A stretch of DNA of 14,427 nucleotides from Endomicrobiia bacterium. Lineage in GTDB: Bacteria > Elusimicrobiota > Endomicrobiia > Endomicrobiales > Endomicrobiaceae. This document shows positions 8,213 to 14,177 of this stretch, piece after piece. Position numbers and translations under genes: made by a program. A model generated the notes under the pieces. The model was not told the DNA's origin, did not search any database, and saw only the letters and a program-made list of their open reading frames with translations. Within the stretch, counting starts at the first letter, position 1, and every line of letters begins with the position of its first letter. The stretch spans positions 1 to 14,427 of the forward strand of contig BNVZ01000017.1 in NCBI GenBank assembly GCA_025998475.1, given 5' to 3'.

Positions 8213-8347
8213 ATGAAAAGAACGTTTCAGCCAAACAATGACAGAAGAAAAAAGAAAATAGGTTTTATGGCTAGAATGGCAACACCCGGCGGAAGAAAGG
8301 TTTTGAGCGCCCGTAGAAGAAAAGGTCGTAGAACAATCAGTGCATAA
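8213..8347 (+). CDS. rpmH: 50S ribosomal protein L34
   Basis: This 44-residue basic protein of the large ribosomal subunit carries the family signature: MKRTFQPNN at the start, [19 protein letters not shown] in the middle and [10 protein letters not shown] at the end. The start is preceded by GAGGG eight bases upstream. Its position directly before rnpA, yidD and yidC is the classic bacterial arrangement. The length matches the family exactly. Confidence 0.97.
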   Translation: MKRTFQPNNDRRKKKIGFMARMATPGGRKVLSARRRKGRRTISA

Positions 8348-8355
8348 GACAGTTT

Positions 8356-8781
8356 ATGCAGACGAAAGATAGAAAAATTTCATCAAATATCCTGTCTATT
8401 AAAAGCGACATTGCAAAAAAAATGTTTTCTTTTACATATTTTGAGCGTCTACATGATCAGAGAGATTTCAACAAAGTATTTAAAAATGGGTTAAGGCTTG
8501 AAAATAAAAGTATAAGAATTTTAGCCTACAAAAGAGATGACATGCTCAAGATAAGAAGACTTGGCCTAGTTACATCTAAAAAAGTAGGAACGGCTGTCGC
8601 AAGAAACAGAACCAAAAGACGGCTAAGAGAAATTTTTAGGACCAATAAACATTTGTTAGAGCCTGGCCTGGACTTAATTTTTGTTTCTAAGCCAAAAACT
8701 GCATCGTTAGACTATAATAATCTTAGAAAAATTATTTTGAATTTACTCAAAAGCGTAAAGCTGTATATGGGCTTGGAGTAG
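8356..8781 (+). CDS. rnpA: Ribonuclease P protein component
   Basis: RnpA is the protein cofactor of the RNase P ribozyme, which removes tRNA 5' leaders. The conserved parts are clear: the start of the domain (FERLHDQRDFNKVFKNG), RRLGLVTSKKVGTAVARN, the RNR signature RNRTKRRLREIFR, and a C-terminal helix. The 141-residue version used here begins eight bases after the rpmH stop but carries about 22 residues before the usual family start. An internal ATG at 8422 (MFSFTYFERL) would give 119 residues, nearer the typical length of about 115. Neither start has a good ribosome binding site, so the start is unresolved. The gene lies within the rpmH block and ends 3 nt before yidD. Confidence 0.93.
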   Translation: MQTKDRKISSNILSIKSDIAKKMFSFTYFERLHDQRDFNKVFKNGLRLENKSIRILAYKRDDMLKIRRLGLVTSKKVGTAVARNRTKRRLREIFRTNKHLLEPGLDLIFVSKPKTASLDYNNLRKIILNLLKSVKLYMGLE

Positions 8782-8784
8782 TGT

Positions 8785-9009
8785 ATGAAACATTTTGCGT
8801 TCTTTTTAATTAAATGCTATAAGTTTATCTTCCAAGCTTTTCCTTCTAGATGTCGTTTTGAGCCGACTTGTTCCACTTATGCTTGTGAGGCGATAGAAGT
8901 TCACGGTTTCCTTAAAGGTTCTTGTTTGGTTTTTAAAAGGATCCTCCGCTGTCATCCTTTTTGTGACGGTGGGATCGATTTAGTGCCTTTGCCTAAAAAG
9001 AAAAAATAG
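8785..9009 (+). CDS. yidD: Membrane protein insertion efficiency factor YidD
   Basis: This 74-residue protein assists YidC-dependent insertion at the inner membrane. The family pattern is plain: [11 protein letters not shown], then [37 protein letters not shown] and GGIDLVP, with a polylysine tail. GGAG lies a few bases before ATG. The gene begins 3 nt after rnpA stops and ends 16 nt before yidC begins, so the genes are probably cotranscribed. Confidence 0.95.
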   Translation: MKHFAFFLIKCYKFIFQAFPSRCRFEPTCSTYACEAIEVHGFLKGSCLVFKRILRCHPFCDGGIDLVPLPKKKK

Positions 9010-9025
9010 TATAAGGGATGTCATA

Positions 9026-10585
9026 ATGCAGAAGAATTTTATTTTGTTTGTTGTTTTATCATTCGCCATTACAATTGCCTGTTGGTTTGGTTTTCGTGAA
9101 TCAAGATCGCAACAAAATTATCAAAGTCAGACAAAATCTCAAAATACCATAGATACAGACACGCATGTCTCTAAAGTTCAAGATACAAATTTGAATACGT
9201 CTGATACAAATGATCAATACACCAAAGAAGAACAGATCAATATTAAAACTAAACAATGTAAAGTTACTTTAACAAACAAGGGAGCAGCGATATTGAGCTG
9301 GTCTGTTCAAGAAAAGAACGGACAATGGGTAGATTTGGTATTTCCGGGATCGGCTCCTGTTATGGTAAATTTCCCGGATTCTGTTTATAAAATAGTTTCA
9401 AAATCTAATGATAAAATAGTTTTTGAATATGCTTCAAGAGAAGGCTGGAAAATTACAAAAACGTACAATTTATCGGATACTTACATGCATAATTTAAGTA
9501 TTGTCGTTGAAAATCCGAAGAATGCGGCTGTTCCTCAGATAAACATTGGATGGGGTCCCGGTCTTGGCGCTGACAACAAAAAAACAAAAGAAAACGTATA
9601 TGAAACTAGAGCTTTGGCCTACACCGCAAATAAACCAAACAAACTTAAAAAACTTAAAACTGATTCTGAACTTGCTTCTCTTTACAAATGGGCAGCTATA
9701 GATAACAGATATTTTCTTGCAGCTTTTATACCGGAACAACCAGAAGATTTCGATAAAATTATACTAGCAAAATCTGATAAAGAACATCCTTATGCTTTAA
9801 CTCTTACAGGGATAGTACCTATAGATGTTACAATGAAAAAATACTCTGTCAATTTTTATTTAGGGCACAAGGGTTACACACATTTAGAAACTTACAATCT
9901 AGGTCTTGAAAAAACTGTAGATTTTGGATTTTTTGGATTTTTCGGAAAAATTATTTTTAAGGTTTTAACATATTTTTATAAATTAACTCACAATTACGGC
10001 TGGGCAATTATAATGATTGCAGTTGTTATACAGATTTTGGTTTCGCCTTTAACTTTAAAAGGTCTTAAGTCTGCAGCCGCAATGAAACGCATACAACCTG
10101 CAATAAAGGATATGCAAACAAAGTATAAAGATAACCCTCAGAGACTTCAAGCAGAAATGTTAAATATTTACAAATCGCAAAAAGTTAATCCTTTAGGCGG
10201 ATGTCTGCCAATGCTTTTTCAACTACCTATTTTCTACGCATTCTTCCAAATGGTGAAAAATGCTTATGAGCTAAGAAACGAAGGGTGGATTTTATGGATA
10301 AAAGATTTGTCTGCGCCGGATCAATTTATGCATTTCGGTTCTTTTAATTTTAATCTTCTTCCTCTTTTGATGGGTCTTGGAATGCTTTTCCAACAGAAAA
10401 TGACAACAGCAACGTCAGATCCTACTCAGAAAATGATGATGTATGCAATGCCTGTAGTGTTTACAATGGTGCTTTGGTTTTCCCCTTCAGGACTTGTTAT
10501 ATACTGGATTACAAACAGCATATTTTCGATGATAGGGCAGTACTTTGTAATGAAAAAAGATTCTGTTCGCGTCAAACACTTCTGA
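9026..10585 (+). CDS. yidC: Membrane protein insertase YidC (diderm type)
   Basis: YidC inserts and folds inner-membrane proteins with or without SecYEG. The 519-residue product has an N-terminal transmembrane segment (about 4-22), a hydrophilic linker, a large periplasmic beta domain (about 70-290) and the conserved five-helix insertase region (about 300-510). That region includes SPLTLKGLKSAAAMKRIQP (340-358), NPLGGCLPMLFQLPIFYAFF (388-407) and a C-terminal PSGLVIYWITNS. The periplasmic domain is diagnostic of diderm bacteria. AAGGG precedes the ATG at suitable spacing. Oddly, position 336, which aligns with the positively charged Arg of the hydrophilic groove in E. coli (Arg366), is Gln. 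The jag and mnmE genes that often follow yidC are absent; no GC-rich terminator hairpin is seen downstream. Confidence 0.96.
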   Translation: MQKNFILFVVLSFAITIACWFGFRESRSQQNYQSQTKSQNTIDTDTHVSKVQDTNLNTSDTNDQYTKEEQINIKTKQCKVTLTNKGAAILSWSVQEKNGQWVDLVFPGSAPVMVNFPDSVYKIVSKSNDKIVFEYASREGWKITKTYNLSDTYMHNLSIVVENPKNAAVPQINIGWGPGLGADNKKTKENVYETRALAYTANKPNKLKKLKTDSELASLYKWAAIDNRYFLAAFIPEQPEDFDKIILAKSDKEHPYALTLTGIVPIDVTMKKYSVNFYLGHKGYTHLETYNLGLEKTVDFGFFGFFGKIIFKVLTYFYKLTHNYGWAIIMIAVVIQILVSPLTLKGLKSAAAMKRIQPAIKDMQTKYKDNPQRLQAEMLNIYKSQKVNPLGGCLPMLFQLPIFYAFFQMVKNAYELRNEGWILWIKDLSAPDQFMHFGSFNFNLLPLLMGLGMLFQQKMTTATSDPTQKMMMYAMPVVFTMVLWFSPSGLVIYWITNSIFSMIGQYFVMKKDSVRVKHF

Positions 10586-10814
10586 GATATACGTTATCTT
10601 TCAAGTTTGTGAAATTATCGTGTTTTTTGCAAAAAAAGGGGGATTGTTATACATACATGGTCTGTCTAAATTAAGTATCGAAACAAGCTTAAGGATAACG
10701 GCGATGTGGCAAGAGTTTTTAAACAGACTTAACCAATAAGGAGGGTTTGTTGTAAAAAAGAGGGCTTAGTTTCAAGTTGATTTACAATCTAAAATTTAAA
10801 AAGGGGTGGACATT
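10586..10814. other. Spacer between yidC and the beta-barrel gene
   Basis: No gene is firmly supported. A plus-strand frame is open to a stop at 10739 and could start at GTG 10620 for 39 residues, ending ITAMWQEFLNRLNQ. It lacks a recognisable motif or good start signal. The spacer contains palindrome copy 2 (10623-10636) and the G-rich ribosome binding site of the next gene (10799-10805). Confidence 0.4.
10623..10636. repeat. TTTTTTGCAAAAAA palindrome, copy 2
   Basis: An exact 14-bp match to the palindromes at 586-599 and 14024-14037. It begins 38 bases after the yidC stop and is followed by AGGGGG. Confidence 0.6.
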
Positions 10815-11468
10815 ATGAAAAAGTTTTCATTTCTAGTCTTGTTAGTTTTGTCAGTTTTTTCAGCAAATGTATTTGCTGAAAGTGAAGTGGACGTATGGGG
10901 GGGGTACGCTAGATTCGGTTTTGACAAGAAGGTTGATAAGTCCTTCAGTATTATTGATTCTTTATCTGATGAGAGTGATGAGCATGTTACTAAACGAAAA
11001 ATCAAAGGTATGTTAGACCGTGCGTTTACAGTAGGCGTGGACTATTATTTTGGCAATGGCGAAAATGTGAAACCTGGTTTTCGAGTGGCTTACTCACAAT
11101 CATGTGATACAAAAAAGATTAGCGTAGGTAGCGTAAATGGTGATGATGCTTACGTTTCTATTATGGCTTCGCTCGGTTCTGTTATGCCTGGCATAAGGTT
11201 GAATTATGATATAAACGAAAAATTTAGCCTGAATGGGAAATTATTTGCGGGTATTGCTATGACTTCTTATAATATTGGGGTTGATTTGAGTGGTAAGACT
11301 AATGATTTAGTAGCAATCGGCGGCTGTAGATTTGCAGCGGATGTGTCTATAGGAGCGCAGTATTTATTTACAGAGAAATTTGGACTTGGCCTTGATTTAG
11401 GATATAGACCCTTTCCATCAGATCTTTCGGGGTTTACGGCTAAGTTGGGCTTGAACTTTAAAATATAA
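10815..11468 (+). CDS. Exported outer-membrane beta-barrel-like protein with G8 tract
   Basis: The 217-residue product has a clear signal peptide, MKKFSFLVLLVLSVFSANVFA, with predicted cleavage after Ala21. The mature part shows alternating polar and hydrophobic strands with many Gly and aromatic residues (VDVWGGYARFGF, AFTVGVDYYFGNG, KPGFRVAYS, FGLGLDLGYRPF) and ends FTAKLGLNFKI, resembling a beta-signal. This suggests a small 8-10 stranded outer-membrane barrel; the exact family is not recognised. ATG 10815 follows AAAGGGG, while a GTG at 10806 in frame is less likely because the signal peptide begins at MKK. Bases 10897-10904 are eight consecutive G within codons 28-30. Slippage there would shift the frame soon after the signal peptide, hinting at phase-variable surface expression. 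It appears to be a single-gene unit. Confidence 0.75.
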   Translation: MKKFSFLVLLVLSVFSANVFAESEVDVWGGYARFGFDKKVDKSFSIIDSLSDESDEHVTKRKIKGMLDRAFTVGVDYYFGNGENVKPGFRVAYSQSCDTKKISVGSVNGDDAYVSIMASLGSVMPGIRLNYDINEKFSLNGKLFAGIAMTSYNIGVDLSGKTNDLVAIGGCRFAADVSIGAQYLFTEKFGLGLDLGYRPFPSDLSGFTAKLGLNFKI

Positions 11469-11782
11469 AATTTTAACGCAAGTCAAATGCATTCAGGTAT
11501 TGCCTTTGTTTTCACAATTTTTATGGCTGCCAAAGCAACCTTTGAGCTTTGCGCTTGCCTACTTTTAGTTTTCTAAAGGGGCAGAAGAATTTTGCTTAAA
11601 AGTCTATTTTTAGGTATCAAGAAAACGCTTAGGTTGTCCTTATTCCAGTTCTAAGGTCTTTAGTCCTGCTTATTGCTTAGCTGCTATAAGCCTGCAAAAA
11701 GAAGTAAAAATTTGCAAAAAAAATCGAAAAGATAGGTAATAGCGTCGGCTGTTGCTGAAAGCGTTATATTGGTGGGGGTGTT
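11469..11782. other. Intergenic region before the rubredoxin operon
   Basis: No intact gene lies here. A 29-codon minus-strand frame at 11483-11572 resembles the start of IS3-type OrfA (see that entry). A small stem GCTTAT/ATAAGC lies at 11667-11672 and 11685-11690. A weak promoter-like pair for the operon, TTGCAA (11712-11717) and GGTAAT (11735-11740) with a 17-bp spacer, is possible but not strong. Confidence 0.4.
11483..11572 (-). pseudogene. Possible remnant of IS3-family OrfA transposase
   Basis: On the minus strand this frame reads KTKSRQAQSSKVALAAIKIV then KTKAIPECI and a stop. The core SKVALAAIK followed by KT resembles the N-terminal helix of IS3-family OrfA proteins, which commonly have F-K-x-K-V-A-L-x-A-I-K-G-x-K-T. 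There is no start codon and only 29 codons remain. The match is short, so chance resemblance cannot be excluded. Confidence 0.25.
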
Positions 11783-11941
11783 ATGGAAAAATGGAAATGT
11801 TCGGTGTGTGGGTATGTGTATGATCCTGCTGTAGGTGTTCCAAAAGACAATATTGCGCATGGAATTCCTTTCGAGAAACTTCCTGACGATTGGGTGTGTC
11901 CTTTATGTGGTGTTTCAAAGTCTGATTTTGAAAAAGAATAG
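11783..11941 (+). CDS. Rubredoxin
   Basis: This 52-residue protein holds one iron in a Cys4 site and carries single electrons in the cytoplasm, commonly in oxygen or peroxide detoxification of anaerobes. The four ligands are Cys6 and Cys9 ([10 protein letters not shown]) and Cys39 and Cys42 ([15 protein letters not shown]), and length and spacing are canonical. A GGTGGGGGTG stretch just upstream serves as ribosome binding site. It is the first gene of the operon with the NifS-like and NifU-like genes, ending 20 bases before the next start; that context suggests a role tied to iron-sulfur metabolism or its protection. Confidence 0.95.
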   Translation: MEKWKCSVCGYVYDPAVGVPKDNIAHGIPFEKLPDDWVCPLCGVSKSDFEKE

Positions 11942-11961
11942 AGAAGATAACAGGAAAATTT

Positions 11962-13215
11962 ATGAACCAGATATACTTAGATAATCAGTCAAACACAAAA
12001 CTTGACGAAAGGGTCTTTGATGCTATGAAGCCGTTTTTTCTTGAGTATTACGGAAACCCTCAGAGTATTTATTCTTTAGGGTCTGTTTCAAAAGACGCTC
12101 TTGAAACCGCGAGGCGGCAAGTAGCAGCTTTAATTAATGCAGATCCTAAAGAAATCATTTTTACATCTTGCGGGACAGAATCCAACAATTTAGCAATAAA
12201 AGGTATTGCCGATGCCTTAAAAGCTAAAGGCAAGCATATTATTGTTTCTGAAATTGAACACTTCTCTATTTTGAATTCTGTAAAAAGACTACAAAAAGAA
12301 GGGTTTGAAGTAACTTATTTATCTGTCGACGCTAAAGGTAATGTAAGCGAAAAAGAACTTAAAAAGCATTTGAGAAAAGATACAATCCTAGTATCTGTGC
12401 AATACACAAATCCTGAGGTAGGAACGATACAAGATATAAAAGAGTTAGTATTGACGGTTAAGAATAGCCATGTCAATGATTTTATTGTTTTTCATACGGA
12501 TGCGGTTAGCGCCTGCGGCGTAATTCCTGTAGATGTTAAAGATTTAAGCGTTGATGCTTTAACTGTTTCGGCTTCGGTAATGTACGGACCTAAGGGAGTT
12601 GCAGCCCTTTATATTAAGAAAGACGTAAAAATTAGTTCTCAAATAGAGGGTGGTGTTCAAGAAAATTCTAAACGTTCGGGCACTGAAAATCTTCCAGCTG
12701 TTGTCGGTTTTGGAAAAACTTGCGAAATTGCCAAAGAAGAAATAACTAAAAATAGCGAACATATTAGAGCTTTAAGAGATAAACTTATTACTGAACTTCC
12801 AAAAAAAATAGAATATATTTATTTAAACGGTGCAATGGGAAAAAACCGTTTACCCGGAAATGTAAATTTTTCGATAGAATTTGTTGAAGGTGAGGCATTG
12901 TTTTTGCTTTTAGATGCCAAAGGTATTATGGCTGCGAGCGGGTCTGCGTGTGCTAATAAGAATCTTAGAATTTCACATGTTCTTGAAGCTTTGCATGTGG
13001 ATGTTGCTGTCGGTCAGGGTTCCATTTTATTTACTTTATCAAAATTTAATACAGAAGAAGATATAGACTATGTTTTAGAAGAATTCCCAGGGATTGTTAA
13101 AAGGCTAAGAGATATGTCGCCTTTGTATTCGTACTTTATAAAAACAGGAGAAAGAAAGCCTGCTGGACAGGGTACGGATTACGATGGGCATGATCATTGT
13201 CATTGCGCTACTTGA
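11962..13215 (+). CDS. NifS/IscS-family protein lacking PLP-binding lysine (probable pseudo-cysteine-desulfurase)
   Basis: Overall this 417-residue protein is a class V aminotransferase-fold cysteine desulfurase homologue: YLDNQSNT near the start, GTESNN (71-76), EIEH with His100, HTDA with Asp180, YGPKG (208-212), RSGTEN (238-243) and the active-site loop SGSAC with Cys330. Genuine enzymes make a persulfide on that Cys using PLP bound to a Lys in a SAHK motif. Here the motif reads SASV (203-206), so His and the Schiff-base Lys are Ser and Val. The PLP-contacting Gln is Ser183, an Asn in NNE is Pro151, and the substrate-binding Arg of SIRF is Leu356. The C-terminus adds a tail ending GHDHCHCAT. 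The frame is intact, with AGGAA before ATG. It precedes the NifU-like scaffold gene. By sequence it should not be a normal desulfurase; a sulfur or metal carrier, or a regulatory partner, is inference. Confidence 0.88.
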   Translation: MNQIYLDNQSNTKLDERVFDAMKPFFLEYYGNPQSIYSLGSVSKDALETARRQVAALINADPKEIIFTSCGTESNNLAIKGIADALKAKGKHIIVSEIEHFSILNSVKRLQKEGFEVTYLSVDAKGNVSEKELKKHLRKDTILVSVQYTNPEVGTIQDIKELVLTVKNSHVNDFIVFHTDAVSACGVIPVDVKDLSVDALTVSASVMYGPKGVAALYIKKDVKISSQIEGGVQENSKRSGTENLPAVVGFGKTCEIAKEEITKNSEHIRALRDKLITELPKKIEYIYLNGAMGKNRLPGNVNFSIEFVEGEALFLLLDAKGIMAASGSACANKNLRISHVLEALHVDVAVGQGSILFTLSKFNTEEDIDYVLEEFPGIVKRLRDMSPLYSYFIKTGERKPAGQGTDYDGHDHCHCAT

Positions 13216-13415
13216 AGAATAACATACTTGTCATTTTATGCGGCTACAAGAAATTAGGCGATAGACACATCGTAAGATGCGCAACGTATTATAACAGGAA
13301 TTTTAATGCTTGCAAAGAAAAAATATTAGAAATGGACAAAGCCGTTCTTTTTGCGATCGAAACGGTTGCGGTAGCCCTTGTGATTATTTTGGCAGCAAAC
13401 CGAATTAAAATATGA
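13197..13415 (+). CDS. Possible small membrane protein between nifS-like and nifU-like genes
   Basis: A frame of 72 codons fills the gap between the NifS-like and NifU-like genes. It can start at TTG 13197, overlapping the end of the NifS-like gene by 19 bases, with GATGGG eight bases upstream. Alternatively, ATG 13332 gives a 27-residue peptide, MDKAVLFAIETVAVALVIIL and a short basic end. The C-terminal 20 residues form a likely transmembrane helix and the basic tail suggests a cytoplasmic end. The upstream part contains three cysteines (15, 28, 39). No family is recognised. Its place inside an otherwise tight operon is the main support; the unusual start and lack of homology keep confidence low. 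Confidence 0.35.
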   Translation: MSLRYLKNNILVILCGYKKLGDRHIVRCATYYNRNFNACKEKILEMDKAVLFAIETVAVALVIILAANRIKI

Positions 13416-13443
13416 AGAAGCGGAAATATTGGAGGATAGGGAA

Positions 13444-13821
13444 ATGGCGTTTTATTCAGAAAAGGTTATGGATCATTTCGCAAATCCGCGAAATATAGGT
13501 GAAATAAAAGACGCTGACGGTATAGGAGAGGTAGGTAATCCTGTGTGCGGTGATATGATGACTTTTTATATAAAAGTTAAGGATGATAAGATTGAAGATG
13601 TGAAGTTTAAAACTTTTGGTTGCGCCGCTGCGATAGCCGTATCTTCTATGGTTTCAGAAATGGCGTTGGGTAAAACTCTTAAACAAGTCATAGATCTTAC
13701 AAATGCTGATGTTGCAAAAGCTTTAGATGGACTTCCATCAAATAAAATGCATTGCTCAAATCTTGGAGCAGATGCGCTACATAAAGCTATTGAGAATTAT
13801 AAAACTAAACAAGGAAAATAA
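13444..13821 (+). CDS. nifU: NifU/IscU-type iron-sulfur cluster scaffold
   Basis: This 125-residue protein is the N-terminal-domain type scaffold on which [2Fe-2S] or [4Fe-4S] clusters are built from a desulfurase's sulfur. The three ligand cysteines are present: Cys35 in GNPVCGD with Asp37, Cys60 in TFGCAAAIA, and Cys104 in MHCSNLG next to His103. ATG 13444 was chosen because GGAGG lies eight bases upstream; a TTG at 13429 in frame would run through the ribosome binding site. The LPPVK motif that HscA recognises in IscU reads LPSNK (97-101), suggesting no HscA-type handling. It ends 1 nt before the cysteine-rich gene. As the NifS-like neighbour lacks its lysine, another desulfurase elsewhere may supply the sulfur. 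Confidence 0.93.
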   Translation: MAFYSEKVMDHFANPRNIGEIKDADGIGEVGNPVCGDMMTFYIKVKDDKIEDVKFKTFGCAAAIAVSSMVSEMALGKTLKQVIDLTNADVAKALDGLPSNKMHCSNLGADALHKAIENYKTKQGK

Positions 13822-13822
13822 T

Positions 13823-14011
13823 ATGTCGGAAAATTGCGGTTGTTCGCGTGCTTGTTGCGAGGTTAAATTAAAAGACGGATGTATAAGTCATAAATTTTAT
13901 AAACCTTGTTGCGCCAGAGAAGAAAATAAGACTAAAGTGTGTTGTGTATGTAAAGCTGAATATGCTTGTGAATACGACGAATGTCCTTCTTGCTCTGTAT
14001 CGGCAGAGTGA
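13823..14011 (+). CDS. Cysteine-rich small protein (13 Cys in 62 residues), unknown function
   Basis: The product begins MSENCGCSRACCEVK and has cysteines at 5, 7, 11, 12, 20, 29, 30, 40, 41, 43, 49, 54 and 57. CCVC (40-43) and CPSC (54-57) form a pair of CxxC-like knuckles that could hold zinc or iron, and the N-terminal CGCSRACC cluster adds more thiolates. No family is recognised; a metallothionein-like, zinc-ribbon or iron-sulfur-handling role is inferred from composition and context only. AAGGA lies eight bases before ATG and the nifU stop is 1 nt away, so translation is probably coupled. The stop codon sits inside the operon terminator hairpin, making this the last gene of the operon. 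Confidence 0.8.
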   Translation: MSENCGCSRACCEVKLKDGCISHKFYKPCCAREENKTKVCCVCKAEYACEYDECPSCSVSAE

Positions 14012-14029
14012 TTGCGCTCTGCTTTTTTT
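14003..14029 (+). terminator. Intrinsic terminator of the rubredoxin-nifU operon
   Basis: GCAGAGTG (14003-14010) pairs with CGCTCTGC (14015-14022), giving an 8-bp stem with one G-T wobble and an ATTG loop, followed directly by seven T. The stem overlaps the stop codon of the cysteine-rich gene. Confidence 0.9.
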
Positions 14030-14037
14030 GCAAAAAA
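14024..14037. repeat. TTTTTTGCAAAAAA palindrome, copy 3
   Basis: The third exact copy of the 14-mer. Here its T-run doubles as the U-tract of the operon terminator and it is followed by AAGGGTGAC. Confidence 0.6.
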
Positions 14038-14085
14038 AAGGGTGACAGGTATTAGCTGGTGAGGGCGTTTGTTGTTATAGTCTAT

Positions 14086-14128
14086 ACGATTTTGACAGTT
14101 GATTATTGCGTCGATTCAACAAAGTCGT
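14086..14128. other. Imperfect hairpin beside the IS200-type remnant
   Basis: ACGATTTTG (14086-14094) and CAAAGTCGT (14120-14128) are complementary except for one position, and the inner GTTGA/TCAAC extends the stem after a bulge. It lies beyond the 3' end of the transposase remnant and could mark the element's end or a separate terminator-like structure. Confidence 0.35.
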
Positions 14129-14155
14129 AAAAATATATATGCTTTTAATAAACCT

Positions 14156-14175
14156 CCACACAGCAAGACGTGCGG
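14156..14175 (-). mobile_element. Subterminal hairpin of IS200/IS605-type element (probable)
   Basis: On the minus strand CCGCAC and GTGTGG pair, with one G-T wobble, around an 8-nt loop, starting three bases after the transposase stop. On the plus strand the same position is an A-C mismatch, so the stem is better on the transposase sense strand. Elements of this family carry such hairpins near the right end for TnpA recognition. Confidence 0.4.
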
Positions 14176-14177
14176 TA

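Noticed and set aside
14092..14120. TTGACA at 14092-14097 as a promoter reading rightwards
   Set aside because: No -10-like hexamer occurs at 16-18 bp, and only the IS200-type remnant, on the other strand, lies downstream.
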